From positions 28,304,782 to 28,368,781 of the forward strand of contig NC_065535.1 in NCBI RefSeq assembly GCF_932294415.1: a stretch of DNA of 64,000 nt, written 5' to 3'. Below are positions 10,837-23,309 of the stretch, piece by piece. Positions within the stretch are counted from its first letter, which is position 1. Every line of letters starts with the position of its first letter. This DNA comes from Quercus robur. Taxonomy: Eukaryota > Streptophyta > Magnoliopsida > Fagales > Fagaceae. A model generated the notes under the pieces. It was not told the origin of the DNA, searched no databases, and was given only the letters and a program-made list of their open reading frames with translations. The position numbers and the translations under genes were made by a program.

Positions 10837-13035
10837 TTACCCTGTCTCATCTAAACTAGCAGAGGCCTCACTTCCTAATGGACATGATCCACCTCCCTGA
10901 ATCTCATCCTCACTGAATGTGCTCTCTTCACTAGAATCAGAAAACTGTCCAACATCCTCATCGGAGATCATATCAGCCTTCCTCGTCTTTCTAATATCCT
11001 TTATTCCCCTCCCCTGCAGGGCCAATCGCCTGCGTTTTCGTGCTTTCCTCTTGCCCTTGGGATACTCTTCCCTTTGTGAGTCCAGGCTCTTACCATCTAC
11101 CTCCTTTGCTCTCCTGCTTTTGCCATATTCATTATCCTCTGATTCGTCCGCATCAGACTTCCGCTTTTTTCTACTTGAATTTGTCTAGTATAAAATAGTG
11201 TAAATCCAGATTTTAGTTCAGAGGATACCAAGTGAAATCAGTTCAATGGCAATAGAAACATAGACTAGAAATTCCAAGCAGGTAAATATGCAACTATAAA
11301 TTTTTCAAGAGAGTGCTAGTCTAGCAAATTCTACTTTCAAATAAAGGTACAGGAATCAAAACCACTGATGGTCCAGACAAAGTTTTAAATACACAATTCT
11401 TCTACTTAACTACTGAATTCTTCCCACCACATTCTGAGAGACTAACATCATCATCATTGTTACCACCAAGCTACACCTATTCAGCCTTTAGAAGACCTAA
11501 AAATCCTCAACATGGGAAGTCTTAGGACTACTTAAGCTACAAGTTCACTACAATGGTTGTAGCGATGTTATGATTTTCAGGGAAAATTGATGACATGAAA
11601 AGCTTGTTAGTCGTTGAGGGTCCATATTTGCTTGTTATTTTCAGTCAACCATTATTGTCCATTTGTCCTTCTCAGTCCTCTTTTTTGTTTTTTACTCACT
11701 TTAACTGCTCAAGTCACAGTGGTGAGAACCAATTGGGCAAATTTTTTCTTTCAAATCAACATTCAGTAAAAGTTTGGGTCAGAGTTTTCCAATTGAACTA
11801 GTGTACTCAACAGTGGCAAGGATGACATGTTTTGAATATACATTGCTACACGAACAGGAACGTAAATATTACTGGCAAAAAATTTCACACGCATACCTTG
11901 GGACCACGGTCAACCAACCGAGCCCACTCATGACGGTTCCTCAGGCAATCAAGAACAGCCTGAGAATGACTTGAATATGCATAACGCTCTCCATTATGCT
12001 TCCTCAAGTTATGCCAGTGCTGTGAAGTAAAATACAGCAGAAAAATGAGAATCTAATTTCTTCTAAATTCACAAAGGGAAACTAATAAATCTATAGAAAA
12101 TTAGTCGGTGAAAGAAGAGACATACTGGGAGGACTGCATTACAGAGTTCCTCATAAGTCATGCGCCTGCCTTTGCTCATAATCTCATTGATCAAGCCTAC
12201 ACATAATAAAAAGGATTAGAGAACAATGAAAAGGTGAAAGAAATAGGATACGCTGCTTTTCTTTTTGAGTTGATCCTTTTACAGCGGAGAACACTATGTG
12301 CAAATATAATGCTCCTGACTACTTACCAGGTAAAGTGCGATGAACAGGACCCCCAACTGCTCCTGTATCATCATCAGAGGTATTCCTGGGTGAATTGCGT
12401 ATAGATGACAAATTACGTTCATTAGCTTCAGTAGAGGAAGATGGGCCACTGTTTGTAGTTGCTGTGGAAGCAGGAGGGATATTCTTCTTAACAGAATGGA
12501 ACACTGTTGGGGATCCATTTTCCTCACTCTTGGTGGAAGCATCTGCTGTGTGTACCATGTCTTGTCTCCTCTGATCAGAAGATGGCACTCTGTCTGTCCT
12601 TTTAGCTTCATCATCATGCTCACGAGAACTGCGGAACCCATCTTTGGATGTGTCTTTGTATTTTCTTCTAGAAACCTATAAAATGTACCAACAATGAGTT
12701 CAGTTACTAGAGCCAACCCCCTGTTAAACACTTATGTTGCCAAAGACAGCAACTACATATAAAGAGAATACTGACAAAGTGTCATAAAATTACAAGAACA
12801 CCACACATCTTACCAAGTTATGATCTTTTCCTCCAGAGCTAGATGAGCGCTTTATTAGAATGCTTGTCGCACTTGAAGATGACAACTGAGGTAAGGTACC
12901 TGCATGGCGCATACGTGGCACACGAGGTACTCTAGGAGAACTATTGAGTTCTTGATGCAAAAGTAAAGCAAGCTGCCAAAAACAAATAAAGATCACATCA
13001 AACACAAAATAAGGGAAAAATTTTAATTTAAAAAA

Positions 13036-13067
<32 letters not shown>

Positions 13068-16000
13068 AAGAACATTCGGCTCAAACCTCTTCATCACTGA
13101 GGGTTGCAGGAGAATTTGAAGGTGGAGGATGCGTGGATGGTCCATGATTTTGATTCATCTTAGATGACAGCTGGAAATTTGCCTGGTTAAACTTCTCACC
13201 TCTTTGTGGTAGACCTGAAGAGTGAGTCTTATTTTGTGCATGTAAAGACTTCTGCTGATGCAGCGATACAGCAGACTCACCTGGGCTTGTAGCAGCAGAA
13301 ATATTCTGTGCTGAAGACACTTTATCTTTAGAAGATGAGTTATCTTTAGAATCTGATACAGTTCGCTTTGGAACAGAATCGTGTGAAACCCTGCTAGAGT
13401 GTGATGCTTTTAAAGCAGAATTTTCAGAAGATTTTGGACGCTCTTTTTCTGCATTCCTAGGCAAGTCATCCTTCTCTTCATCCTTGACCACATCACTTAA
13501 AGCACGATCTTTCTTATTGCTAAGATTGGAGTCAGGTGTTACTCGTTGCTTGGTGATAGGATTGGGATTCTGAGCATCCACAGGTTTGGAGTCGTCAGTA
13601 GAGGATGGTTTGGATGAGGTGGAAGAAGATTTTCCAACACATACAACCATTTTACGCTGGTTGGGTAGCACTGGGGCATTTAAGATAGCTCCACCAGATC
13701 TCGGACGCTCTTCAGCAGACACCAATCCATGTTTGGCATCCAAAGGAATATTTTTTGCAGACGCAGAACCTTCTGAGCCCACCAATTCTCGTTTAAGCTG
13801 ACAAGGACCACCAGACAATTCATCAAATTTATCTGTATGGTGATCAATAAGTCCGTCTAAACTTCTTTCAGCATCTTGTGCCTTATGGTCGCTGGATTGT
13901 GAACTGGTTACCACTGCATCATTCATTTTAGAATTTTCAGACATTTGCTCAGAAGATATCCCTGTCTCTTTTGCATCACCTAGAGGAGAAGACCGTGTAT
14001 TCGAAAGACCCCTAGAATTCTCATCATCTTCTTCAGTTTTCACTTTAACATTTGGCTGAACAGAGCTCAGTGATGTGTCACTGTTAAAATCTTGAAGAAT
14101 CTGATCGTCTTTAACTTCCGGTGCGCTGGTAGCCAGATCTTCAATAGGTGGCCTCACATCGTTTCTAGCAGAAACTTCTGCACTATTTTCTATGTTATCA
14201 TTTGACCCACTAGCTCCCTATTTTAAGAAACAAAAGTGTCACTTAAAACAGAATAGCTGAATTTTCTAGTAGCATACAATATGACACATACTGAGTAAAT
14301 GTTGTTTGTGCCAGAGTTGCTACATCCACTAAAGCATGTGATAGATAAATAAACTTTAGTAGGTTAAGCAAAATCTTGTAAAGTAAGGGCGGCACTATTT
14401 TCTATGTTATCATTTGACCTGCTAGTTCCCTATTTTAAGAAACAAAAATGTCACTTAAACAAAATAGCTGAATTTTCTAGAAGCATACAATATGACACAT
14501 ACTAAGTTAATGTTGTTTGTGACAGAGTTGCTACATCCACTGAAACATGTGATAGATAAATAAACTTTAGTAGGTTAAGCAAAATCTTGTAAACTAAGAG
14601 CGGTATAGGATGCACTTAAAAGTAAACCAATTACATAAAACAAAATACAGCAAGCCCAAGTAACGTATCCAATTTTAGCAATCCTATATCCTAGGGTTTA
14701 GATAGTGGAAACAGACTAATAACCTTAGGTGACATAGCTCTCTATTGTTAGAGATATATTCCACAGAATAGGTGATGTGTAAGAGCACATGAAGCGTACT
14801 CACTGAGATGTACGTGCATACCAACCTAACAGGTGTATTAGATTCAGGACCCATTTCAAGGGGGAGGGGGCGCGGGGGGGATAATCACCAGAATCAGTTA
14901 ATTGCTTATGAATAAGAGGATTCCAAGGTTTTCACAACAATAACAAAGCTACAACTTTTAGGACGGGGAAAGCCTCTAGTCTGAAAGTACATAAATTCAT
15001 ATAAGTTATAAGAAGCTTATAGAGTTGTCTACTTGTTGTACACATCCTGTATGCGATGTTTAGACCCTTTTGGCACTTCTTAAATAAATTTTATTACTAT
15101 TTTTTTTTATTAAAAAATATAGCTTAGAGAGATAGAATTCGAAATGAGGAAAATTGCTTAAAGATAAGGGTGGCTCCTATTGATGAAAATATGAGATGGC
15201 TTGGTGATGTTCAAAGAAAAGCAATTAATGCACCAATGAGAAATGAGCTTATTCAAGTTGAGAGAATGAAATAAGGTAGAGGAAGACCAAAAGTAACATT
15301 AATAGAAGTAGTAAAAAAGGACATGTCAATTTCGGAAGTAATTGAGAGTACAAAAATTTTGGCCTAAAGCTTGGTTGTTGTTGTTGTTAGCTTATAGAGC
15401 TGAATTTTTGGTTTTGAGTTTTGACCTTTGCCAGGTTAAGGGCTTATTAATGTTTTGAGGCCACATTGGTTAATTATTATTGAATATTTATGGTGCACAA
15501 ATGAAGTCCTATTCATTAATTTGGATCTATATTCAACAGCAGTCTCATATATATGGTCTTTACTTGTTTATCTTCCAAATTTACTTGGTTTCATTGCTTT
15601 GCAAAACAGCGAACCCTTATAAGTGAAGTGTTAATATAATTGAAACTAAGTACTAGCAAAATAATGTGAATGCATTCCCTCGTGTTTGTGATTGACCTTT
15701 GCCAAATTGCCTATGGCTTCCTCACTCTATCTCGTATTTATTCTTCTTTGACCTTCTTTAACTTCTAAGCAAACTCATGCTTTAACTGCATCAATGACAG
15801 CCTATAAATATGTTATCAACTCAAGTTTTATAAATCTTCAGGCTATTATCATCTTTTTCCCTTTAAATTTGTAACCATAGTTATTAAAGAAAGTAGTTAA
15901 ACCTAATTTAGACCCAGCATGAAGAAGCCTTGAAGAAAATTTTTTTACTTTGCAGAACAATACGGCCATCCTTCAAATACATTCTGGATAGTCAGATTCT

Positions 16001-17706
16001 GAATGATTATCTTTTGTGGGTAACGAGGGGGAATGGTGATAAGGACAACATTAACCATGGGCCAATAGTGGTGTAGCAGTGGGTGCAGTGGAGTATAGCA
16101 ATATAGAGCAAATTTCAAGGCTGCCTTGATTTGCGATATTATAGTGAAAGACTCAAAATTAATCCAAGTACAAGGTGAAAAACTATTATTTACTACAACC
16201 ATACCTCGTCTTTAATGGGAACACCAGCCACATTGCTTTCTAACAATGATGCAACACCATCAACAATTTTTGGAGAGCTCTCAACTGCAATAGGTACTTT
16301 ATCGCTATCTTTTTCTCCCTTGAGACCAGCTCCAGCAGAGGACACACACCTAGGAAAGTCAGAAGGTAAGGCTTCCGAAGAGTGAGCAATAGTAGCTAAG
16401 TTGTTCTTGAGCTGTTCCACATTATTGTCTACTGCGAGATTACCATCAGGTACATGCTCTGGAACCACAGAAACCTTCAAATTCTTGTTCTTAATACTCT
16501 TACTTTCATCTTTAACAAACTTCGGACCTCTGTCTTCATAAAATTCCAATTGTTTTGCATCACTTGTGGGTGTAAACACTAGTAATAGAAATGAAAACAA
16601 AAAGTTGGAGTCAACAAGCGCATGTCAACTAGTGCTACATGCGGTGCACCATCTAATATTTTGCCACTAATATATAGCTAGACAAGAATTGATAAACACC
16701 AGTTTGTAGTACAAATTAGAGATTAAATATGAAGTAAAAAATGAATATAATTAAAGCATGGATTGATTACAAATGATTTCCAAAGCATTGCAAGGTACAT
16801 AAAATCACCTGTTTTAGAAGAATGTGAGCCTCTCTTCCTTGCATCTGCCTCTTTCTCAGCAATTCTAACTTTCTTCTTCCCGTTCCGATCTTTAGATGGC
16901 CCCAAATCTTCTTTCTTCCGCTTATTGGCTTGTACTACAACAGGTCGAAGTAAGCTCCTCTCCTTCTTTGCACCATTCTGCACACGTCTAGCATCAAATT
17001 CCTCACTCTCCCACTTCTTCATCTCCTTCAAAGGCGCCTTCCTATCACCGCCACCTTCCTCACCCCTGCCTCTCACGCCAATGAAAGCTGTAACAGGTGC
17101 AGTAGCCAAAACTCTCTCCTTCGACAAGGAGAACAAGACCCCAGCCCCCTTATCAACAGGATTCTCATTTTCATCCTCAATCCTAGAATCACCCTCTTTC
17201 TTCTCATCCCAACAAGGAAACTCCCTATACTGAAAATTAAACTTCTTGGGCACACACCCGGTACATTTCCACAACTCAGGAGTAAAAACCGACGACAACC
17301 CACTAAACAATCCGGGATCACCACCCGGAATCCCCTGAACATGTACCCTCTCCTCAATGGGTATATCAGTCCAAAGCCTAAAAGGGCGGCGAGGCGGCCC
17401 ATTAGTTGCAAAAGAATTCTCCATTCTCATAGTCTTAGTAGGAAGCTCAACCAACAACTGAGCAACCTCAGTCTCCTCACTAACATTCCTATTATTCTTA
17501 ATCTTACATTTATCACACACAAATATATCATCCCCCTTCACATACCGCGAGCACCGCGTGTGCACCCACACGCCACACTCATCACAATTCACCATCTCCT
17601 CCCCATCGTCGAAATTGACACCACACACACAATCTACAGTCCATGACTCGTCAACCCAATCGTCCGGTGGGTCCGTACTCTTACACCGCTGTGACCGACC
17701 CGTCAT
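10837..17706 (-). CDS. PHD-finger nuclear protein with C-terminal conserved basic region
   Basis: Probable histone-tail reader acting in chromatin. Coding exons on the minus strand: 17706-16809, 16578-16205, 14217-13087, 12972-12814, 12675-12327, 12196-12126, 12019-11897 and 11184-10837. All junctions are GT-AG and in phase, giving 1150 aa. Residues 26-67 are a complete C4HC3 PHD finger (C26, C28, C41, C44, H49, C52, C64, C67) with Trp47 in CGVWVH, the position that often lines a methyl-lysine cage. A conserved segment (about 80-165, VAQLLVELPTKTMR through FNFQYREFPCWDE) follows, then a long Ser-rich, low-complexity middle. Residues about 971-1035 (GLINEIMSKGRRMTYEELCN, then HWHNLRKHNGERYAYSSHSQ) look like a small helical DNA- or protein-binding fold. 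The tail has a strong nuclear signal (KGKRKARKRRR). Plant homologues are usually listed only as RING/FYVE/PHD zinc-finger proteins; precise function unknown to me. Confidence 0.94.
14180..14603. repeat. Tandem duplication (2 x ~212 bp) across an exon-intron edge
   Basis: 14180-14391 and 14392-14603 are about 90% alike. The first unit includes the first 38 nt of coding exon 3 of the PHD gene and its splice acceptor at 14218-14219; the second repeats them inside intron 2, with an intact AG and an open 12-codon reading frame. The duplicated acceptor could be a decoy or an alternative exon start. Confidence 0.88.
15117..15391 (+). mobile_element. RTE-type LINE 3' relic in intron 2 of the PHD gene
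   Basis: From 15191 one frame reads MRWLGDVQRKAINAPMRNEL, then after an in-frame stop GRGRPKVTLIEVVKKDMSIS. This is the characteristic C-terminal stretch of plant RTE-clade reverse transcriptase ('RWFGHVQRRP...GRGRPK'). The block ends in TTGTTGTTGTTGTT at 15375-15389, as RTE elements do (short-repeat tail instead of poly(A)). It is 5'-truncated, antisense to the host gene, and inactive. Confidence 0.75.
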
Positions 17707-17959
17707 ACCTAACCTAACCCCCCTCCCTCTCTCCCTCTATTCAATTCAGAAAAAAAAAAACTCTATCAACAACACCAAGCCCTAAACCTAAACCAAAACC
17801 ATAATCGAAATTCAAAAACAATGACTAGAATAGAAACTGAAACTGAAACTGAAACTAAAACCTAAATCCCAATTCACAAAGTTTTCCTATTTTGTGGAGC
17901 AATTTAAGTTTGGGAATCCAAAACATAAGCGACAAAGAATAAAAAATAAATAAGAATTA

Positions 17960-18062
17960 TGAGTACCTGGGGAGCCTAGAAGATGAGAAATTGTTGTGAA
18001 ATTCCGTGAAAGAGTGATTTGTGAGAGTCTCTCTCTCTCTCTCTCTCTCTCTATCCACACGG
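17960..18062 (-). other. 5'-UTR exon and leader intron donor of the PHD gene
   Basis: On the minus strand the CT/GA-rich leader (microsatellite at 18029-18053) runs to CCCCAG|GTACTC, a good donor at about 17967. A pyrimidine-rich acceptor lies just before the start codon at about 17735-17745 (GAATAG|AGGGAG). A leader intron of about 220 bp is therefore likely. The start ATG at 17706 opens directly into the conserved N-terminus. Confidence 0.55.
18029..18053. repeat. (CT)n microsatellite in the PHD-gene leader
   Basis: About twelve CT repeats, read as GA on the transcribed strand. Such tracts are common in plant leaders and can bind GAGA-type factors (BBR/BPC family); that role is inference here. 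Confidence 0.85.
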
Positions 18063-18617
18063 GAGGAAAATGAAAACGAATTCCCGGAATTGAAAGTGAA
18101 ATTTGGAGAAGAGGGATTTGGATTTGGCGTCCGTGTAGTGTAGTGTAGTGTAGGTTTGACTCGGTGAAAATGCAATGTGGGTCGGGTCGGAATCGAAATA
18201 AGAAAATGTGTGGTGGGCCATGGTGGAGGGACAGGCAGGCCCACGATACGTTAAAGGCTGCTGTATCTGTATCAAATAAATGAGAGTGTCAGAGTCTGGG
18301 TTTTGGTTTTGCTTGACTAGTTGACAGCTCACAAACCCTATTTATAGTATATTCTGTTAATCCTGTTTACCATTTGAATTATTTTTTATTAAGATACAAT
18401 TATATTTTTGTTTAATTTTTTTTTAAAAGCCCAGTAAGTTTTTTTAAAATTAAGCTCCCCCAAATGAACATAAGTACATCTTGTGAAAATTGTGTATCGT
18501 TTATTCTTTTTTAAAGTTGTAAATTGATGATGCCGAAAATGCTCAATAAGTTGCACTGTTCTCGCATGCCCTAAACAAAACCTACACAAAAAAGAATAAA
18601 AAAGATCCTACAGAAAG

Positions 18618-19340
18618 TACTGATATGGTACTGACCAAAGACCCTCTAAAGGTTAAGTTAGAGAACTTTCCCAACTCTAGAGTGCCAAAACTGGAGTAAA
18701 TTATACGTACCTTACTTTTTGAGGGCTTGAGGCCTTTTACAGTGGTGTAGAACCGATTTCTATCTCTTAGGTAAGAAAATGTTTCCTTATGGGAAAAATC
18801 ATAATAAATGTACGTGTTTTGCAGGATTCTTCTCATATAAGGTTTCCATTGACCAAGGTCAATCGTAGGGTGCAAGATATTTTCATTTAGGATTTCTTGG
18901 AATTTACTTAAGCCATGTGGGTGGCATGTGGCCTTGATATCCGTCAATCTTGTGTTCTTATACCTAGAATTCGTCCACTATGGAGGATAATCCGTCCACT
19001 ATGGGGACCATCCGTCCACTATGGGGACCATCCGTCTAGTGCCTCAATCCGTCGTCTTGTTCCTGTGCTTTGATCACCCATTATATCAGTACCGTCACCT
19101 ATGGTAGGTTTGTTTGAACGGTCCGTCTACCTTAACTTTTATCTTCTTCATAAATAAACCAAGTTGTTTATAAGTAACTTGAGCTTGGCTAGAGAAAAAA
19201 ACTTTTTTTTTTGTTTGTTTAATAAACAAACCTGTATAAAAATAAATAAATAAACAAACCAAGTTTATGCCTTTAAACTCGATTATTAAACAAATTAAGC
19301 TCAAATATAATAATAAGTTCGTGAATATAGACATTAATAA
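18618..19340. repeat. Repeat-derived intergenic block with a 20-bp minisatellite
   Basis: 18969-19037 holds three to four copies of a 20-bp unit close to ATCCGTCCACTATGGGGACC. GTACTGATAT near 18618 and its complement ATATCAGTAC near 19084 could be ends of a small element of about 475 bp. 19130-19340 resembles the 'aaacaagcc/gagctcg' phrase found again at 60560-61025. No gene. Confidence 0.5.
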
Positions 19341-19549
19341 CATTTATACTTTTGGTTGAGAGTGATAAAATAAAATCACCGTAATGCACTTTAATCAAGT
19401 TATGTAATTACTAATTAGTAGTATCTTTTTTCTGTATTAGAATCTGTTGTATTTGAAATGATTCATTTTAAAGATTTTTCTTCTCTTCAAATATAAAAAC
19501 ATGCATTGAAAATAAGTTGGGCAAATAACAATTAAAACTTGTTAGTTGC

Positions 19550-20150
19550 TAACCCAAAAAGCTTTATAATTTAAGATTTGATGGGAATGGTTGCCATGTG
19601 AAGTTTGTCGGAGAACACTAATGTTGGACCCCGCCACAAACACAAACCTACACACCACTGCCTCATAAAAATCAGTGAGACACACACAAAACATAATGAC
19701 ACAAACCACTTGCACATTTGGAAAACGATAAAACGAACTACTGGTAGAGATAGCTAAATACCATGAAATACTATCTATCAATCAAGGTTTCACGTGCACA
19801 CTCTCACACACACCCCTTAAAATAATCAGACAGTTTCAACAAGTACTGCATTCGCGTCTTCATTCGTGCTATATATGACTATATTCTGCACTGGATGCAT
19901 TGCATCCCTATCATTTTCTGTTTCTGACTCAGCCTGTAGCAGCAGCTTCCACTGTTAATTAGTTGTGAGAGTGAGAGAAACTCTCACTGACACACTCAGC
20001 TGCTCATTTCAGGTACTTATAATACACTGCTTCTGAAAGTTTTGGTGTCTTTTTCATCAGTCGGTATGGTAAATTTGCAACCTTTTAAATTTATTTTCTG
20101 TGTTTGTTTGCCAAGGCACATTTTGTTTCCTGTAATTATAGTTTTTAACC
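19550..20150 (+). pseudogene. Truncated copy of the glucanase promoter and 5' end
   Basis: Parts match the GH17 gene in order. 'ggaatggttgccatgtgaag...gtcggagaacac' (about 19583) matches 3815-3855. 'tttcaacaagtactgc' and 'tattctgcact' match 5468-5506. 'ctcatttcaggtact' (20004) matches the exon-1 donor at 5885-5899. 'gtgtttgtttgccaaggcac' then 'ttttgtttcctgtaat' (20100-20140) match the exon-2 acceptor at 6040-6073. No start codon equals that of exon 1, and homology stops after the first bases of exon 2, so no catalytic domain remains. The parent has about 1.5 kb more DNA between the promoter blocks. Confidence 0.7.
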
Positions 20151-21680
20151 TCTCTCAGATTACACAACACTTGTTTAAGTTTATGATAAAGTCGGTCCTC
20201 TTAAGTTGAAGAGCTAAGGGCTCCAAATTGCTTATAGTTATTACTAATGCCAAGTAGAAAAGGGAAAATTATACCATGTATGTAGAGGATATAAGGCTAT
20301 AGCCACGTTTTTTTGACATATAGTCACGTTTTAAAAACGCGGCCATAGAACCTTTTTTTTGTAGTGGGAGTTCGGAGTTGGGAAAAGGTGAAAATTCCAA
20401 TCCTCTTCCTTACAAATGTTCCGGGATCTTCATCTTGAAAGTCTATAGACTCTGGACATATTTTCATTTAGAAACAACTTATTTAATTTTTTTTTTTTTC
20501 TTAAATAATTTTTTTTTTAAATTGTTTCCTAAAAGTGTGCTATAAATGTTCCGGGGATCATTATCTTGAAAGTCCATATTTCATAGACTTTGGACATGTG
20601 TCTATTTGAAAATAACTTATTTAACTTTTTGTTGAAAATATGCTAAAGTATATTTGTATTTAAAAAAAAGTGAGAAAAAATAAAGTTTTAAAAAGTTGTG
20701 CATAAAAGTTAAAAATGAAAAAGTTAATTTATATGTTAGTCTCAAACACACTAGTAAATTCACACCAAAAAAAAATGCTATAAAGTATTAACAGTCTTAC
20801 TATAAATATTGTTCATAATAAATTATCCATAATAAATTTAAAGTGGTCATGTTTAGCCTTAAAAATAACTTAAATTAGTTGTTTTTAGTCCCAAATATAA
20901 TTAAAATCATTACTTTTAGAAATGGTCACATTATCTAAAGGACTTAATTGGTTACTTTAAACTTGAGGGAGTAAAATTGCTCATTAACTAAATTTACATA
21001 TCAACAATAAATTTAAGCTAAAATTATCACTTCAATTATAGTAAAAAAAATTTGTAATAGAAATAGGATCACTACAACCTTATACAATTAAGTCTTTAAT
21101 CCTTTGCCCAATTACATTGGTACCTTTCTCTCTTTTCGTTGGTAGACGGTAGTTAGCAATGAGAGTGTAGCTTTCTCTACTTTTTTGTTGCATGGCAATA
21201 ATTTTAAGGAGAAAAATTTCGTACATACAACATTTATAATCTCATACGCAATGTACACATTTTTTTTATTGATATCAACATTTAAAATGTGAAATTGGCG
21301 ATTTGTACGGGGTCTACGGACTATATATATATATATTAATGAGTGTGAGAGAATCAATATCCTAATTTTAAGATGTAGTAAGAGAGGTGACTAACCTCTT
21401 ATAACATGAGACATAAAAAAATTGAGTTTAAATTTTGCATAGTTTTCTTTTCTAATTACACTCAACGTAGTTAAATATCGGCAGATTTGTTGATGAAGCT
21501 ATTTAAAAATAAATAGCAATCTGGCAAAAAACCAATCTAATCTTAATATAGAATTCAAGTTGCTTTTAATCTCATATTGATTTCTCTCTTCCCGCCTCAC
21601 TTCAAACTTCAAATTGACGTGTATATCTTGCGGCCTGAACGTGGACATCTTCGAACTTGACAAAATCCCATATTTCTAAG
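20151..21680. other. AT-rich intergenic DNA, no gene seen
   Basis: Only short chance frames. 20390-20470 and 20540-20600 share the phrase 'aaatgttccggg.atc.t.atcttgaaagtc.ata', a small local duplication. No RNA gene or transposon end could be supported. Confidence 0.5.
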
Positions 21681-21862
21681 AAGTGAGTATTACCACCACG
21701 CACTTTTGGTGTGATGGTCACTCTACAGGTATAAGTGTTTGTAAGGAGTAAGGACTGGAGTTTAAGTCTTTAGGAGGGAGCTTCACACACATATATACTT
21801 AGATTAAATTAGAGTAGAATTTCTATCATGTATTAAAAAAAAAAAAAAAAAAGGTAAGTATT
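21681..21862 (+). mobile_element. tRNA-derived SINE
   Basis: TGGTGTGATGGTCAC resembles a Pol III A box and GGAGTTTAAGTCT a decayed B box about 60 bp later; the element ends in a 24-A tail. AAGTGAGTATT before it (21681-21691) and AGGTAAGTATT after the tail (21852-21862) are near-identical target duplications. Element body about 160 bp. Confidence 0.65.
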
Positions 21863-21904
21863 TGTGTCCACATGCAAAATGTGAGCAACAAAATTAAGGA
21901 TGTG

Positions 21905-22590
21905 TAGCTAACCCACCAACCTGCCAAAATTGACCCAACCCACCAGGTTGGGTCGATTTTTAGGGGTTGGTGGGTGTTGGGTTGGTTTTTAAGGGTTGGG
22001 TTGGGTTATGAAATTTTTTTTAATAGTGAGTCAGGTTGGGTTCGGGTCATAACAATCACAAACCCGACTTGACCCACCTATATATCTAAAATTTAAATTA
22101 TATATATTTAAAATATATTATATAATTAATAATTTTTTTTATTTGATTTGTTTCCCCTATTCAGCTATTCCTATATGAAACCCAATTACTTTGCAAACCC
22201 TAATAATCTTATTTCTCTCTCTGTCGTCTCTCACTCTCACTCTCCCACTCCACTCCTATTTATTTATAATTGAGTTGGGATACTAATTCATGTATATTTT
22301 GTTTATCAACTCAATTAGATATATTTTGTTTATAACTTAATTGGAATACTAGTTCATTTATATTTTTTTTATCAACTCAAATGAGAGGTGAGAATTTTTT
22401 TTTTTTTTTACTCAATTTAATAATAATAGTAATAAAAAAAATTTGTCTAATCCATAAGTTCAACTTGACCCAACCCAATCCATGTGGGTTAGGTTGAATC
22501 CCTGTGATGGATTGGATTTTTTTTAACCCACCATCATGAGTTGGGTCATAAAATCCCCTCAACCCAACCCAACATGACCATGCTCGCCTT
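21905..22590. mobile_element. Non-autonomous DNA element with subterminal GGTTGGGT repeats
   Basis: The left 170 bp is packed with 'ccaaccc/ggttgggt' words in both orientations, and the right 130 bp repeats them inverted, with an AT-rich centre. Paired subterminal repeats of this kind mark hAT-like non-autonomous elements in plants. The extreme ends (AAGGATGTG left, complement of GCTCGCCTTTAT right) are poorly matched and I could not find a target duplication. Confidence 0.5.
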
Positions 22591-23309
22591 TATAGTAGAT
22601 TATTAAAATATTATAAAACAAATAATGAACTTTAAGCGAAGTACTGTTATTCTTGAAATTTGTTTCACTTAGAGCAGTTTCTCTATACACACCCAAAAAA
22701 AAAAAAAAAAAAAAAAAAGTTTTCACTTAAAGCAACTATATTAATTTTAATGTGTTTATAATGGACTACAACTACATAATGTAAGGAGAAAAAACAAATA
22801 TTAAGAAAGGAGAATAGCATCTACGATGCTAACTATAACACGTAGGGTCCATTTAATATGATATGGTTTAGACATGAGCTAATATACAATATTAATTATA
22901 TTGGTGATAATAACTAAATGACTGATTATGTATTATATAATTTCACAAATCTCATGTAGTTTACTAGAGGTTTTATTATTTCATATGGAGTGTTTTTTTT
23001 TTTTTTTTTTTTTTTTTTGGGAATTTAGATAGGTTTTCATCAATACTTTTTTTAATTTCACATGATATTTTTTGTTCCTTGAAAGTGTGACTTGATCAAA
23101 ATTATGGAATTTACAAACATTTTTAATAAAGGGCAACAGATTGACCATGACGTAAAGAGAGTATAACGATTTAAAGTAGAGAGAAATTAACAATTTGACA
23201 CAATTACAACTTATAAGATCTCTTTTAATATATATATATAACAATTATTATTATTTTTCTTATAATAAATGTGAGGGTAATTTTTTTATTATAATTAGAT
23301 GGTTACAAT

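Noticed and set aside
12294..12731. 145-codon minus-strand frame overlapping PHD coding exon 5
   Set aside because: Out of phase with both neighbouring exons. The correct frame (VSRRKYKDTSK...HRTLPG) joins in phase on both sides.
16763..17646. Open frames antisense to the first PHD-gene exon
   Set aside because: Shadows of a GC-richer coding exon; they have no independent splice or domain support.
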